Below the pieces are notes generated by a model. The model saw only the letters and a list, made by a program, of their open reading frames with translations, did no database searches and had not been told where the DNA came from. A DNA stretch of 64,000 nucleotides from an uncultured Draconibacterium sp. (lineage in GTDB: Bacteria > Bacteroidota > Bacteroidia > Bacteroidales > Prolixibacteraceae). The stretch spans positions 124,001 to 188,000 of the forward strand of contig NZ_OY781365.1 of NCBI RefSeq assembly GCF_963676815.1, given 5' to 3'. How positions within the stretch are numbered: position 1 is the stretch's first letter; the number at the start of each line of letters is the position of its first letter. The translations under genes and the position numbers were made by a program. Shown in pieces: positions 50,559 to 59,192 of this stretch.

Positions 50559-51884
50559 ATGGAAACTACAGCTTTTCAGAAAATACATACCAAAGTTGAC
50601 CAGATAACAAAAGCCACCTGTTCGTTACACGCCACGGGGGTTGGTAACGAGGAAATGGCTCTTGTTAACGACCGGCTGGCACAGGTCGTTAAAATTGAAG
50701 GCGACCTGGTAACACTGCAGATTTTTTCGGGAACAGAGGGAATTCCAACCAATGCCGAGGTGATATTTTTAGGGCATGCTCCGCAATTAGCTGTAGGCGA
50801 CGAGTTGGCCGGACGATTTTTTAACGCATACGGACAACCAATTGACGGCGGCCCCGAAGTGGACGGCAAATTGATAGAAATTGGTGGCCCGTCGGTAAAT
50901 CCTGTTCGCCGTAAACAGCCATCGGAATTGATTGCCACAGGCATTGCAGGAATAGACTTGAATAATACGCTGGTAACCGGGCAGAAAATCCCGTTTTTTG
51001 CCGATCCCGATCAGCCCTACAATCAGGTTATGGCGATGGTAGCTTTGCGTGCAAAAGCCGATAAAATTATTCTGGGTGGCATGGGAATCACCAACGACGA
51101 TTACCTGTTTTTCAAAAACCTGTTTGAAAATGCCAGTGCCATCGATCGCATTATCAGTTTTGTAAACACCACCGAAAACCCACCGGTTGAGCGCTTGCTG
51201 GTTCCCGATATGGCACTGTCGGCTGCCGAGTATTTTGCGGTCGAAAAAAATCAGAATGTGTTGGTGCTTTTAACCGATATGACATTGTATGCCGATGCGC
51301 TGAGTATCGTTTCGAACCGGATGGATCAAATTCCGTCGAAAGACAGTATGCCCGGTTCGTTATACAGCGATCTGGCGAAACTGTATGAAAAAGCGGTGCA
51401 ATTCCCCGATGGTGGTTCCATAACGATTATCGCTGTAACCACGCTTTCGGGCGGCGACATTACACACGCCATTCCCGACAATACCGGCTACATTACCGAA
51501 GGACAACTTTTCCTGCGTAAAGAGACCGACATCGGAAAGGTTATTATCGATCCGTTTCGAAGTTTATCACGCCTAAAACAATTAGTAATCGGTAAAAAAA
51601 CACGCGAAGATCATCCGCAGGTAATGAATGCTGCTATCAGGTTATACGCCGATGCTGCGAATGCTAAAACCAAAATCGAAAATGGTTTCGACCTGACGGA
51701 TTACGACAAACGCACCATGAGTTTTGCCAAAGATTATGCCACTGAGCTGCTGGCCATTGACATAAATATTGAAATTGATACGATGATCGATACAGCATGG
51801 AAACTTTTCAATAAATATTTCTCGTACGCCGAAACGGGTATTAAAGCTGAGTTGGTGGAGAAATATGGAAAACAGATAAAATAA
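50559..51884 (+). CDS. atpB: V/A-type ATPase non-catalytic subunit B
   Basis: The 441-residue regulatory subunit lacks a Walker A motif, as expected for B. It contains GQKIPFFADPDQPYNQ and LTDMTLYADALSIVSNRMDQIPSKDSMPGSLYSDLAKLYEKA, a family signature, followed by GGSITIIAVTTLSGGDITHAIPDNTGYITEGQLFL. It alternates with A in the A3B3 head. Eleven bases separate it from subunit A, and the next gene is 19 nt downstream. Confidence 0.96.
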   Translation: METTAFQKIHTKVDQITKATCSLHATGVGNEEMALVNDRLAQVVKIEGDLVTLQIFSGTEGIPTNAEVIFLGHAPQLAVGDELAGRFFNAYGQPIDGGPEVDGKLIEIGGPSVNPVRRKQPSELIATGIAGIDLNNTLVTGQKIPFFADPDQPYNQVMAMVALRAKADKIILGGMGITNDDYLFFKNLFENASAIDRIISFVNTTENPPVERLLVPDMALSAAEYFAVEKNQNVLVLLTDMTLYADALSIVSNRMDQIPSKDSMPGSLYSDLAKLYEKAVQFPDGGSITIIAVTTLSGGDITHAIPDNTGYITEGQLFLRKETDIGKVIIDPFRSLSRLKQLVIGKKTREDHPQVMNAAIRLYADAANAKTKIENGFDLTDYDKRTMSFAKDYATELLAIDINIEIDTMIDTAWKLFNKYFSYAETGIKAELVEKYGKQIK

Positions 51885-51903
51885 ACTATAAAATGGAGCT
51901 GTT

Positions 51904-53022
51904 ATGGAAAATCAATTAGTTACAATCCTAAGGATTTCGACACCACAGCTGGGATCTTTTGTAAAAGACAAGCTGGAGGAAAAAGGGATTGAGGTATTTT
52001 TCACCAACGAGGGAATGACCCCGGGTGAACGCTACAATCCCGATGAAGTGCTGCTAAAAGTAAAAGCCAAACAATCGGAAAAAGCCATTCTGATGCTTTT
52101 AAAGTTACACAAAGACTACGACCTGGATAAAGTTAAAGACGATGTGAGCTTTTCGAACCTGCGAAAAATTCTCCTGCCTGTAAAACTGAGTGAAGACTGT
52201 ATTGACCTTTGCAAATATGCTATAGGTCTTGCAGTAAAAGAAAATGCTGAGATAAAAGTACTTTACGTTTATCCTGACCCGAATTTTAATAAAACCAGCA
52301 AACACACCGCCTCGTGGGAAAAGCATGTAAAAATGGAACTAAAAGAAGCACACGAGAAAGCACAGCTAAAGTTGGTAAATTTTAGCAGAGAGCTTAAAAA
52401 ACAGGTTCCACCGGAGCTTTTTAATAAGGTGAAGTTACACTACCGCATGCTAAAAGGAACCCCAGAAAATGTAATTACAGCATCGTGTAAACGCTATAAT
52501 CCCGACATTATTTTAATGGGTACCCGAGCCCAAAGCCACACCGATGGCGAGTTTTTGGGAAAAACACTGATTAATGTAATTGAACAGATACAACATCCGG
52601 TTTTGGCGGTTCCTCTTTCGGCGGTTTTTAAAGGGAAAGAACAAATTAACGTTATGTACTCTACTGATTTTTACGAGTCTGATAATTCTTCGTTGAACAA
52701 ATTACTGAAAATACTGGAGCCGATAAAAAAGAAAATTTACTGTGTTCATTTTGATATGCATAACGATCTTCAACATCGCGAAAAGATGAATGAACTAAAC
52801 GCCATGCTTGAAAAAGATTACAGTGATTATCATATTACGTGCGAACTTTTCGAGAGCAAAGACCTGATTAAAGGTATCGAAGATTTTGTATCAGCCAAAA
52901 ACATCGATATTATTTCGCTATCAAAAATAAAACACTCGGGGTTTTATAAACTATTTCATACTGACCTGGTGTCCACTCTGGTGGATAAAGCTAATGTTCC
53001 TATTCTGGTATTTCCGATATAA
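51904..53022 (+). CDS. DUF2007-like plus tandem UspA-domain protein in the V-ATPase operon
   Basis: The 372-residue protein has an N-terminal domain (about 1-75) starting LVTILRISTPQLGSFVKDKLEEKGIEVFFTNEG, like the small DUF2007 (putative signal-transducing) domain. Two Usp-type folds follow (about 83-240: ILLPVKLSEDCIDLCKYAIGLAVKENAEIKVLYVY... GTRAQSHTDGEFLGKTLINVIEQIQHPVLAVP; and 245-372, ending LFHTDLVSTLVDKANVPILVFPI). It sits between B and D, where subunit F is found in some operons, and shows no resemblance to F that I can see. A link to ATPase regulation is inferred from the operon. Confidence 0.85.
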   Translation: MENQLVTILRISTPQLGSFVKDKLEEKGIEVFFTNEGMTPGERYNPDEVLLKVKAKQSEKAILMLLKLHKDYDLDKVKDDVSFSNLRKILLPVKLSEDCIDLCKYAIGLAVKENAEIKVLYVYPDPNFNKTSKHTASWEKHVKMELKEAHEKAQLKLVNFSRELKKQVPPELFNKVKLHYRMLKGTPENVITASCKRYNPDIILMGTRAQSHTDGEFLGKTLINVIEQIQHPVLAVPLSAVFKGKEQINVMYSTDFYESDNSSLNKLLKILEPIKKKIYCVHFDMHNDLQHREKMNELNAMLEKDYSDYHITCELFESKDLIKGIEDFVSAKNIDIISLSKIKHSGFYKLFHTDLVSTLVDKANVPILVFPI

Positions 53023-53036
53023 AACAAAAAGTAAAA

Positions 53037-53642
53037 TTGGCTATAAAATTTCAATATAATAAAACGGCGCTTCACAACCTGAACAAGCAGTTGAAAATTA
53101 GGTTAAAGGCCTTGCCCACGTTAAAAAACAAGGAAGCTGCTCTTCGGCTGGAGGTGAAAAAGGCCAAGGACCGAACCGTTAATCTTGACGAAAAACTACG
53201 AAAAGAAATGAGCGGGCAGGAAGATTCAGCCGGGCTTTGGAACGAATTTTTACCCGAGCTGATACAAATTGATAACGTAAGAGTTTCGAGCAAAAAAATT
53301 GCCGGGGTTTCTGTTCCGGTTATGGAGGAAATAATTTTTAAGGAAAAAGATTACAGTCTTTTTTCTAGTCCCAACTGGTTTCCGCCGGGAATATCGTATG
53401 CAAAAGAACTGGCCAATATTGTTATCGAGCGCGAATTTTATGCAAGAAAAATGGCTCTGCTTGATCGTGCGCGGAAAAAGACAACGCAGAAAGTAAACCT
53501 GTACGAAAAAGTACAGATTCCGGGTTACGAAGATGCAATACGAAAGATAAAACGCTTTTTGGAAGACGAGGAAAACCTTTCGAAATCGGCACAAAAGATT
53601 GTAAAAAAACGACAGCAAAAACAAAAAGCAGCGACGGCATGA
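53037..53642 (+). CDS. atpD: V/A-type ATPase subunit D (rotor shaft)
   Basis: The 201-residue protein starts at TTG 53037 (LAIKFQYNKTALHNLNKQLKIRLKALPTLKNKEAALR). The first long helix is of the central rotor shaft. A C-terminal helix (DAIRKIKRFLEDEENLSKSAQKIVKKRQQKQK) completes the two-helix coiled coil typical of V-type subunit D. It overlaps the subunit I start by 4 nt (ATGA). The lack of an ATG and the short 14-nt gap after the Usp gene suggest translational coupling. Confidence 0.9.
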   Translation: MAIKFQYNKTALHNLNKQLKIRLKALPTLKNKEAALRLEVKKAKDRTVNLDEKLRKEMSGQEDSAGLWNEFLPELIQIDNVRVSSKKIAGVSVPVMEEIIFKEKDYSLFSSPNWFPPGISYAKELANIVIEREFYARKMALLDRARKKTTQKVNLYEKVQIPGYEDAIRKIKRFLEDEENLSKSAQKIVKKRQQKQKAATA

Positions 53643-55453
53643 TTGTTCCGATGTTAAAATACACGTTTCTGGTATACCACAGAGAATACGAAGATTTTCT
53701 GATTGAACTTTGCCGACTTGGCGTTGTGCACATTGCAGAACGGAATGTTGAAGTTTCTGACAAAATCAAGAAAAAATACACGAAACTCAGCGCGTATAAA
53801 AAGGCCATTAACTTTTTGGAGAAAAGGGAAGTTAAAACACCGCACAAAACAAAAGATAGTTCTGCACAGGAACCTATTTGTGATGTTGCAAGAAAACAAA
53901 AAGAACTGGAAGAACTGGAAGTTCAGCTGGAATCGTTGAATAAAATGGCACTAAAAGCACAACCCTGGGGTAATTATTCTCCGGAATTGATTGAGCAGCT
54001 AAAAAACGAGGGAATTAATTTGCTTTTTTTTAGCACCGCCAAAAAGAAATATAAAGAAATAGAAGAGGCTGGTCATCCGGTTGTTGTCATTTCAGAAACA
54101 GGGAACCAGGTTGTCTTTGTATTCATTCAACAAAACGAACAAAACGTTAACATTGAAGCCGAACTGATTGAACTACCGCCTGTTCCCTATTCTGTGCTTG
54201 AGAACCAAATACATGAAGCCGCAGAAAAAATTAAAGCGATTAACGAAACTCTTGACAGCTACGCCAACAACTCCATTTATGTGCTTGAAGCAGAAAAAAC
54301 AAAATTGATTCGATCGTTGAAATTTGACAATGTACTGCGAAATACAGAAAAAGAGGCCGAAGAAAAATTAATGATTCTTGAAGGCTGGGTTCCGCAAAGT
54401 AAAACACCAGCACTGAACCGGTTTTTACAAGACAGCGATGCCGTTTATTTTTCTCGCAAAGCAAAACCCGATGATAAAATTCCGGTGTTGTTAAAAAACA
54501 ACCGTTATAGTAAACTCTTCGAACCCATTGGCTCTATGTTTTCGTTACCCGATTACGCAGAACTTGATTTAACCGTATTTTTCGCGCCGTTTTTTATGCT
54601 GTTCTTTGGCTTTTGCCTTGGCGATGCCGGTTATGGATTGCTCTTTTTAATAGGCGGCGGTTTGTATAAATTAATAGCCAAACCGCAATTTAAGCCCTAT
54701 TTAAGCCTCATTCAATTTTTAGGCGCGGCAACAATTCTGTTCGGCGCTATTTCCGGAACATTCTTCGGCATCAATCTTATAGAGACCAATTTTGCCCTCA
54801 CCAACAAGATTCGGCACCTTTTCCTAAACCCGGACAAAATGTTTAACCTTGCACTTATTTTAGGCGCCTTACAAATCATTTTCGGACTATTTCTTAAAGC
54901 TGCCAATCAAACCAAACAATTTGGTTTCAGTTATGCATTGTCAACTTATGGCTGGCTTGTTATTCTTATTGGCAGTATTTGCTACGTAGTACTTTCAAGA
55001 GCTGAATTTATTCCCAAAAACACAACAATTTTATATCTCATAATTGCTTTGGGAGGATTCTTTGTATTGTTCTTCAGCGATCCTGGGGTTAATGTTTTTG
55101 CCCGCGTCGGCAAAGGTATTTGGGATTTATACTCAACAATAACAGGCATTTTTGGCGATTTACTATCATACATTCGGTTGTTTGCATTGGGCTTATCGAG
55201 TGCCATCCTTGGTTTTGTTATCAACGATATTGGCTTGCAAATTCTTGGATCATCAAAAATACTAGGTCCCGTATTTTTTGTCGTGTTCCTTCTGCTGGGG
55301 CACACCTTAAATATTCTTATTTCATCGTTGGGCTCGTTTGTGCACCCCATGCGTTTAACCTTTGTTGAATTTTACAAAAATGCAGGTTTTAAGGGCGGCG
55401 GCGAAGAATATAATCCGTTTGGAATGAATGATAAATGCAACAATAAACTTTAA
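53639..55453 (+). CDS. atpI: V/A-type ATPase subunit I (a-subunit, stator membrane)
   Basis: The 604-residue subunit has a cytoplasmic N-terminal half with coiled coils (about 90-310) and a membrane half with about seven helices from about residue 315 (FFAPFFMLFFGFCLGDAGYGLLFLIGGGLY). The critical segment near the channel includes GDLLSYIRLFALGLSSAILGFVINDIG, with the conserved Arg of the family (SYIRLFALGL). It ends FYKNAGFKGGGEEYNPF, also typical. Known role: forms the ion half-channels against the K-ring. Confidence 0.93.
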   Translation: MIVPMLKYTFLVYHREYEDFLIELCRLGVVHIAERNVEVSDKIKKKYTKLSAYKKAINFLEKREVKTPHKTKDSSAQEPICDVARKQKELEELEVQLESLNKMALKAQPWGNYSPELIEQLKNEGINLLFFSTAKKKYKEIEEAGHPVVVISETGNQVVFVFIQQNEQNVNIEAELIELPPVPYSVLENQIHEAAEKIKAINETLDSYANNSIYVLEAEKTKLIRSLKFDNVLRNTEKEAEEKLMILEGWVPQSKTPALNRFLQDSDAVYFSRKAKPDDKIPVLLKNNRYSKLFEPIGSMFSLPDYAELDLTVFFAPFFMLFFGFCLGDAGYGLLFLIGGGLYKLIAKPQFKPYLSLIQFLGAATILFGAISGTFFGINLIETNFALTNKIRHLFLNPDKMFNLALILGALQIIFGLFLKAANQTKQFGFSYALSTYGWLVILIGSICYVVLSRAEFIPKNTTILYLIIALGGFFVLFFSDPGVNVFARVGKGIWDLYSTITGIFGDLLSYIRLFALGLSSAILGFVINDIGLQILGSSKILGPVFFVVFLLLGHTLNILISSLGSFVHPMRLTFVEFYKNAGFKGGGEEYNPFGMNDKCNNKL

Positions 55454-55463
55454 TATTACCACT

Positions 55464-55919
55464 ATGACAACTGCAGTAATTTTAGCTTATATCGGTTTAG
55501 CAATAATGCTAATATTTTCAGGAATTGGGAGTGCCGTTGGTGTTTCGAAAGGAGGAAATGCAACGGTTGGCGCGCTAAAAAAGCAACCCGACAAATTTGG
55601 TAGTTATCTGTTATTAAGCGCTTTGCCCGGAACCCAGGGTTTATACGGTTTTGCCGGATTTTTCATTATTAACAGTCAGGGAATTATAACGCCTGAAATG
55701 ACCATGTTACAGGGAGTGGCAATAATGGCTGCTGGTTTAACACTTGGTTTTGTTGGTTTTTTCTCGGCACTGAACCAGGGTAGTGTAACTTCAAATGGTA
55801 TTGCAGGCATTGGATCGGGGCACGATATTTTTGGAAAGACGATGGTGCTAGCAGTATTTCCGGAATTGTATGCAATTATTGCTTTTGCGGCAACTTTTTT
55901 GATTAGTATGAATTTGTAA
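55464..55919 (+). CDS. atpK: V/A-type ATPase subunit K (proteolipid c-ring), Na+-type ligands
   Basis: The 151-residue, four-helix duplicated proteolipid starts at ATG 55464 (MTTAVILAYIG). An in-frame ATG at 55428 would overlap subunit I by 26 nt. The residues that ligate Na+ in Enterococcus hirae NtpK have counterparts here: L54, T57 and Q58 in LPGTQG, Q105 in LNQG and E134 in PELYAI. As in NtpK, only the second hairpin carries the carboxylate. The inference is a sodium-translocating ring; the family can also use protons. A terminator follows before the tRNA genes. Confidence 0.93.
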   Translation: MTTAVILAYIGLAIMLIFSGIGSAVGVSKGGNATVGALKKQPDKFGSYLLLSALPGTQGLYGFAGFFIINSQGIITPEMTMLQGVAIMAAGLTLGFVGFFSALNQGSVTSNGIAGIGSGHDIFGKTMVLAVFPELYAIIAFAATFLISMNL

Positions 55920-55977
55920 TTTTTTAAACGAGTTAGCACATTAAGTGTTGAAAGTTGCAGAAATAGTAAGGCATAAA

Positions 55978-56009
55978 AAAAGGGAACAACTTTTCAGTTA
56001 TTCCCTTTT
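55978..56009. terminator. Bidirectional terminator between the V-ATPase operon and tRNA-Tyr
   Basis: AAAGGGAA...AAC-TTTTCA-GTT...TTCCCTTTT. The stem has one mismatch and A/T flanks, 58 nt after atpK on the plus strand and next to the tRNA-Tyr 3' end on the minus strand. Confidence 0.8.
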
Positions 56010-56010
56010 G

Positions 56011-56092
56011 TGGGAAGAGCAGGATTCGAACCTACGAAGGCTGAGCCAACAGATTTACAGTCTGCCCCGTTTGACCGCTTCGGTATCTTCCC
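56011..56092 (-). tRNA. tRNA-Tyr (anticodon GTA)
   Basis: 82 nt on the minus strand. The acceptor stem GGGAAGA pairs with TCTTCCC. The D-loop, a long variable arm (as in class II tRNA-Tyr) and the T-arm GGTTCGAATCC are present. The anticodon loop reads CTGTAAA with anticodon GTA. CCA is not encoded. It is followed by its own terminator-like hairpin. Confidence 0.95.
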
Positions 56093-56107
56093 AAAGTATT
56101 TTAAATG

Positions 56108-56181
56108 AGCCGAATCCCAGATTCGAACTGGGGACCCCGAGATTACAAATCACGTGCTCTGGCCAACTGAGCTAATTCGGC
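56108..56181 (-). tRNA. tRNA-Thr (anticodon TGT)
   Basis: 74 nt on the minus strand. The acceptor stem GCCGAAT pairs with ATTCGGC. The D-arm AGCTCAGTTGGCCAGAGC, anticodon loop TTTGTAA (TGT) and T-arm CAGTTCGAATCTG are present. It lies 15 nt from tRNA-Tyr, probably transcribed together. Confidence 0.95.
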
Positions 56182-56318
56182 TTATGTGTCAATTATTTTT
56201 AGAACGTTGCTGTTTCAAATCAGCGGCTGCAAAGGAAAGAATTATTTTTTAATTCTGCAATACCTTTTTCAAACTTTTTCACCACTTTTTTTTGAACGCT
56301 TTTTCTTTTCGAAAAAAG

Positions 56319-56417
56319 TGGGTAAGCTACCTGTGTCGCACCGCTACAACCGCCTACCCTTGCTGCCTTCCGACCCTGGGGGGATTCAGCAGGAGCTGGT
56401 CGCACAGGACTTACCCG
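56319..56417 (-). ncRNA. ffs: Signal recognition particle RNA (4.5S type)
   Basis: On the minus strand it contains GGGTCGGAAGGCAGCAAGGG, the conserved SRP RNA apical loop/domain IV. Complementary ends (GGGTAAGTCCTGTGCGACC at the 5' side and CACAGGTAGCTTACCC at the 3' side) form the long rod. Length about 99 nt; exact ends are approximate by a few bases. A T-rich run follows (minus direction). The RNA pairs with Ffh for co-translational membrane targeting. Confidence 0.95.
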
Positions 56418-56630
56418 GCGACAAAAGTAGAAAATTTTGTTCTTCCGCCAAACAAATTTTACGCATCGCGTAATTTTAAAGGCATAGCCAATACATATCA
56501 GATTGAAAATGAAACATAAACAGAATTAAATTTTTCAATAAAAATTATTAATCTGTATAAATTCAAGCCTGCTTAACTACTGAAGCTATCATCATTCTGT
56601 AGTTTTAGCTTAATGCTACAAAAAATCATT

Positions 56631-56638
56631 TATATTTG
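56631..56638 (+). promoter_or_regulatory. Candidate -7 box (TATATTTG) for the DUF4199 gene
   Basis: It matches TAnnTTTG, 26 nt before the ATG at 56665. Confidence 0.4.
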
Positions 56639-56664
56639 TCGAACCTATAATTAAAACAAACATC

Positions 56665-57216
56665 ATGGAACAAAATTCTTCGCCACTACTAAAATCGTCG
56701 TTAACCTATGGTATTTATGTTGCACTAATTTCCATTTTATTACAGGTTATCATTTGGGCCGGCGGCCTGATGGAATCAATGGGAATGTTTGGTTCTGCAA
56801 TTCTTGGAATTGTATCAATAATTATTTCATTTGTTGTACTATTTATTTTTACAAAGAATTATCGGAACAAAGAATTTGGCGGATACATTAGTTTTGCAGA
56901 GGCATTCAAGTTTGCCATGCTTGTTTCTATTGTATCAACTGTAATACTTATTATTTACACCTACATTTTCCATAATTTTATTGCACCGGATTACCTTGAA
57001 AATTTGATGGCATCAATGCAACAAAAAACGATGGAATTTATGGAAAGCCGAGGTGTTCCTGAAGCAAGTATCGACCAGGCGCTGGCTCAATTCGAGGAAG
57101 TTCCCTCAATGGCAAAAACGCTGCGCCAGTCTGCATTATCGGGGCTTATTGGCGGTGCCATTATTTCGCTAATTGTAGCGGCCATTGTAAAAAAGAAAGT
57201 TGAAGATTCTTATTAA
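56665..57216 (+). CDS. DUF4199 family membrane protein
   Basis: The 183-residue protein has four hydrophobic helices. It begins LLKSSLTYGIYVALISILLQVIIW, with KNYRNKEFGGYISFAEAFKFAMLVSIVSTVILIIYTYIF centrally, the typical DUF4199 motif (GYISFxEAF). A long soluble loop separates the third and last helices. Function unknown. It lies 20 nt upstream of the glycosyltransferase gene and is commonly found with it in Bacteroidota, suggesting an operon with the GT2 and the next membrane protein. Confidence 0.88.
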   Translation: MEQNSSPLLKSSLTYGIYVALISILLQVIIWAGGLMESMGMFGSAILGIVSIIISFVVLFIFTKNYRNKEFGGYISFAEAFKFAMLVSIVSTVILIIYTYIFHNFIAPDYLENLMASMQQKTMEFMESRGVPEASIDQALAQFEEVPSMAKTLRQSALSGLIGGAIISLIVAAIVKKKVEDSY

Positions 57217-57236
57217 TAAATAACAAACGAGTTTTA

Positions 57237-58193
57237 ATGGATATTTCCGTAGTTATTCCCCTGTTTAATGAAGAGGAATCGCTTCCTGAACTGGCAGCGT
57301 GGATAAAAAAGGTGATGGAGGAAAATAATTTCTCGTATGAAATTATGATGATTGATGATGGAAGCCGCGACAATTCATGGAAAGTAGTTGAAACACTTAT
57401 AAAAGAAAATCCTTATATAAAAGGAATAAAATTCAGACGCAATTACGGAAAGTCGGCTGCATTGTATTGCGGTTTCGAAGCCGTGCAGGGCGATGTGGTA
57501 ATTACCATGGATGCCGATCTGCAGGATAGTCCCGATGAAATTCCGGAGTTATTCCGAATGATAAAAGAAGACGGTTTCGATTTGGTTTCAGGGTGGAAGA
57601 AAAAACGTTTTGATCCGGTTCTGACCAAAAATATTCCAAGCAAATTATACAACTGGACAGTTCGCAGAATGAGCGGCATTAAGCTGCACGATATGAATTG
57701 CGGATTGAAAGCATATCGTAAACAGGTAATAAAAAGTGTTGAAGTATACGGCGAAATGCATCGCTACATTCCGGTGTTGGCCAAATGGGCCGGCTACAAA
57801 AATATTGGCGAGAAAGTAGTGGTTCATGCCGAACGAAAATACGGTGTTACCAAATTTGGGCTTGAACGTTTTGTGCGTGGTCCACTCGATTTACTTTCGG
57901 TAATGTTTATTTCACGCTTTGTAAAACGCCCTATGCACTTTTTTGGCATTTTGGGAGCACTCATCTTTTTTGTTGGATTTGCAGCGGCAGGTTACCTCGG
58001 AGTTCAAAAAATCATTCAACTGAATCATGGAATAAAGGGGCATTTGGTTACCGACAGCCCGTATTTTTATATTGCTTTAACATCGATGATAATTGGAGCA
58101 CAATTTTTTCTGGCCGGCTTCCTTGGCGAATTAGTTTCGAGAAGTTCGAGCGAGCGTAACAAATATCAGATTGATGTAAAGACATTTGAATAA
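57237..58193 (+). CDS. GT2 family glycosyltransferase (DPM1/GtrB-like)
   Basis: The 318-residue protein has an N-terminal GT-A domain (ISVVIPLFNEEESLPELAAWI, DDGSRDNSW, MDADLQDSPDEIPELF with the DxD-like metal site). MNCGLKAYRKQ is also present, as in polyisoprenyl-phosphate hexose synthases. Two C-terminal transmembrane helices follow (about 235-258 and 277-300). Known chemistry: transfer of a sugar from a nucleotide to undecaprenyl phosphate or a similar lipid carrier at the inner membrane. Substrate not determined. Confidence 0.92.
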   Translation: MDISVVIPLFNEEESLPELAAWIKKVMEENNFSYEIMMIDDGSRDNSWKVVETLIKENPYIKGIKFRRNYGKSAALYCGFEAVQGDVVITMDADLQDSPDEIPELFRMIKEDGFDLVSGWKKKRFDPVLTKNIPSKLYNWTVRRMSGIKLHDMNCGLKAYRKQVIKSVEVYGEMHRYIPVLAKWAGYKNIGEKVVVHAERKYGVTKFGLERFVRGPLDLLSVMFISRFVKRPMHFFGILGALIFFVGFAAAGYLGVQKIIQLNHGIKGHLVTDSPYFYIALTSMIIGAQFFLAGFLGELVSRSSSERNKYQIDVKTFE

Positions 58194-58206
58194 GCCTTAC
58201 TATTTC

Positions 58207-59046
58207 ATGGAGCAAAAAGATATCCGTTTTCGTAAACAACGCGACCTCAGCCTTGTTATTTCCGACTCTTTTACATTTTTACAGCAAGAAGCTAAACCGC
58301 TGCTGCGGATGATTGTAATTTACGTACTTCCGTTTATAATTTTATATGCAGGAGCGCAAGTATATTTTCAGCGAAATGTGTTAAGCCAGTTCGACTTAAC
58401 CGACCCTGAAAGTTTGATGGCAAACATGGGCCCTTTTTACCTTAACATGTTTATGTTCCTGTTTTTTGGTCTTTTTGTTCAGTCGTTATTAGTTGGAACC
58501 TACTATAGCTATCTGGAAGCATACATAAAACTTGGACGTGGAAATTTCGAGCTCTCTGATATCAGCTCTAAGTTTTTTTCGAACAGTTTACTCGCTCTTG
58601 GAGCAAATCTTTTATTTGCTATTATCATATTCTTTGGCGTAATGATGTGTATACTGCCGGGATTGTATTTTGCCAATACTTTCTCGTTAATGCTTTTTAT
58701 TTTCATCTTCGAAAAGAAAGGAATTAACGATGCTATGAGCCGTTCGTGGAAACTGGTAAATTCAGGCTGGTGGAACACACTACTGCTGAATATTATAGGT
58801 ATTATTATTTTTTACGTGGTTAGTTTTATCCTTTCCATACCGGCATTGATTATGGGAGTTACCAACATTTTTTCATCAGAAATTACCAATCCTGCCGATT
58901 ATCCAAACTGGTACTGGGTGTTAAGTGCAATTTCATCGGTAATAACAACCATTGTATTTATTGTTCCTTTCACATTTCAGGCTTTTCAGTATTTCAATCT
59001 TGCCGAGCGCAACGATCCTACAACTCCACTAACTCCGCAAGAATAG
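58207..59046 (+). CDS. Hypothetical integral membrane protein
   Basis: The 279-residue protein opens MEQKDIRFRKQRDLSLVISDSFTFLQQEAKPLLRMIVIYVLPFIILY. It has about five or six transmembrane helices and the pattern GLYFANTFSLMLFIFIFEKKGINDAMSRSWKLVNSGWWNTLLLNI. This resembles the DUF975/'glycerophosphoryl diester phosphodiesterase membrane domain' type of polytopic protein (SWKLVxxxxW). The start at 58207 avoids an overlap with the GT2 stop. Function unknown; probably same operon as the GT2. Confidence 0.8.
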   Translation: MEQKDIRFRKQRDLSLVISDSFTFLQQEAKPLLRMIVIYVLPFIILYAGAQVYFQRNVLSQFDLTDPESLMANMGPFYLNMFMFLFFGLFVQSLLVGTYYSYLEAYIKLGRGNFELSDISSKFFSNSLLALGANLLFAIIIFFGVMMCILPGLYFANTFSLMLFIFIFEKKGINDAMSRSWKLVNSGWWNTLLLNIIGIIIFYVVSFILSIPALIMGVTNIFSSEITNPADYPNWYWVLSAISSVITTIVFIVPFTFQAFQYFNLAERNDPTTPLTPQE

Positions 59047-59192
59047 TGAATTCACTCTGTTTCAGCACAATCCTCATACAAAAAGAGTTCCTTATCATTC
59101 GGTACTTTTTTTAATACTATTGTAACGTGCCGACTTTTGTTTCGTCTTATAAAAAGCAAAACAACTTTTTTAACGAACAAAAGCCATAAACA

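Noticed and set aside
51904..53022. V-ATPase subunit F candidate at its usual position between B and D
   Set aside because: The product is 372 residues with two Usp folds and a DUF2007-like domain; F is about 100 residues with a single Rossmann-like fold and a C-terminal helix.
56186..56519. Plus-strand frames across the SRP RNA region
   Set aside because: They run antisense to the SRP RNA and have no protein-like composition.
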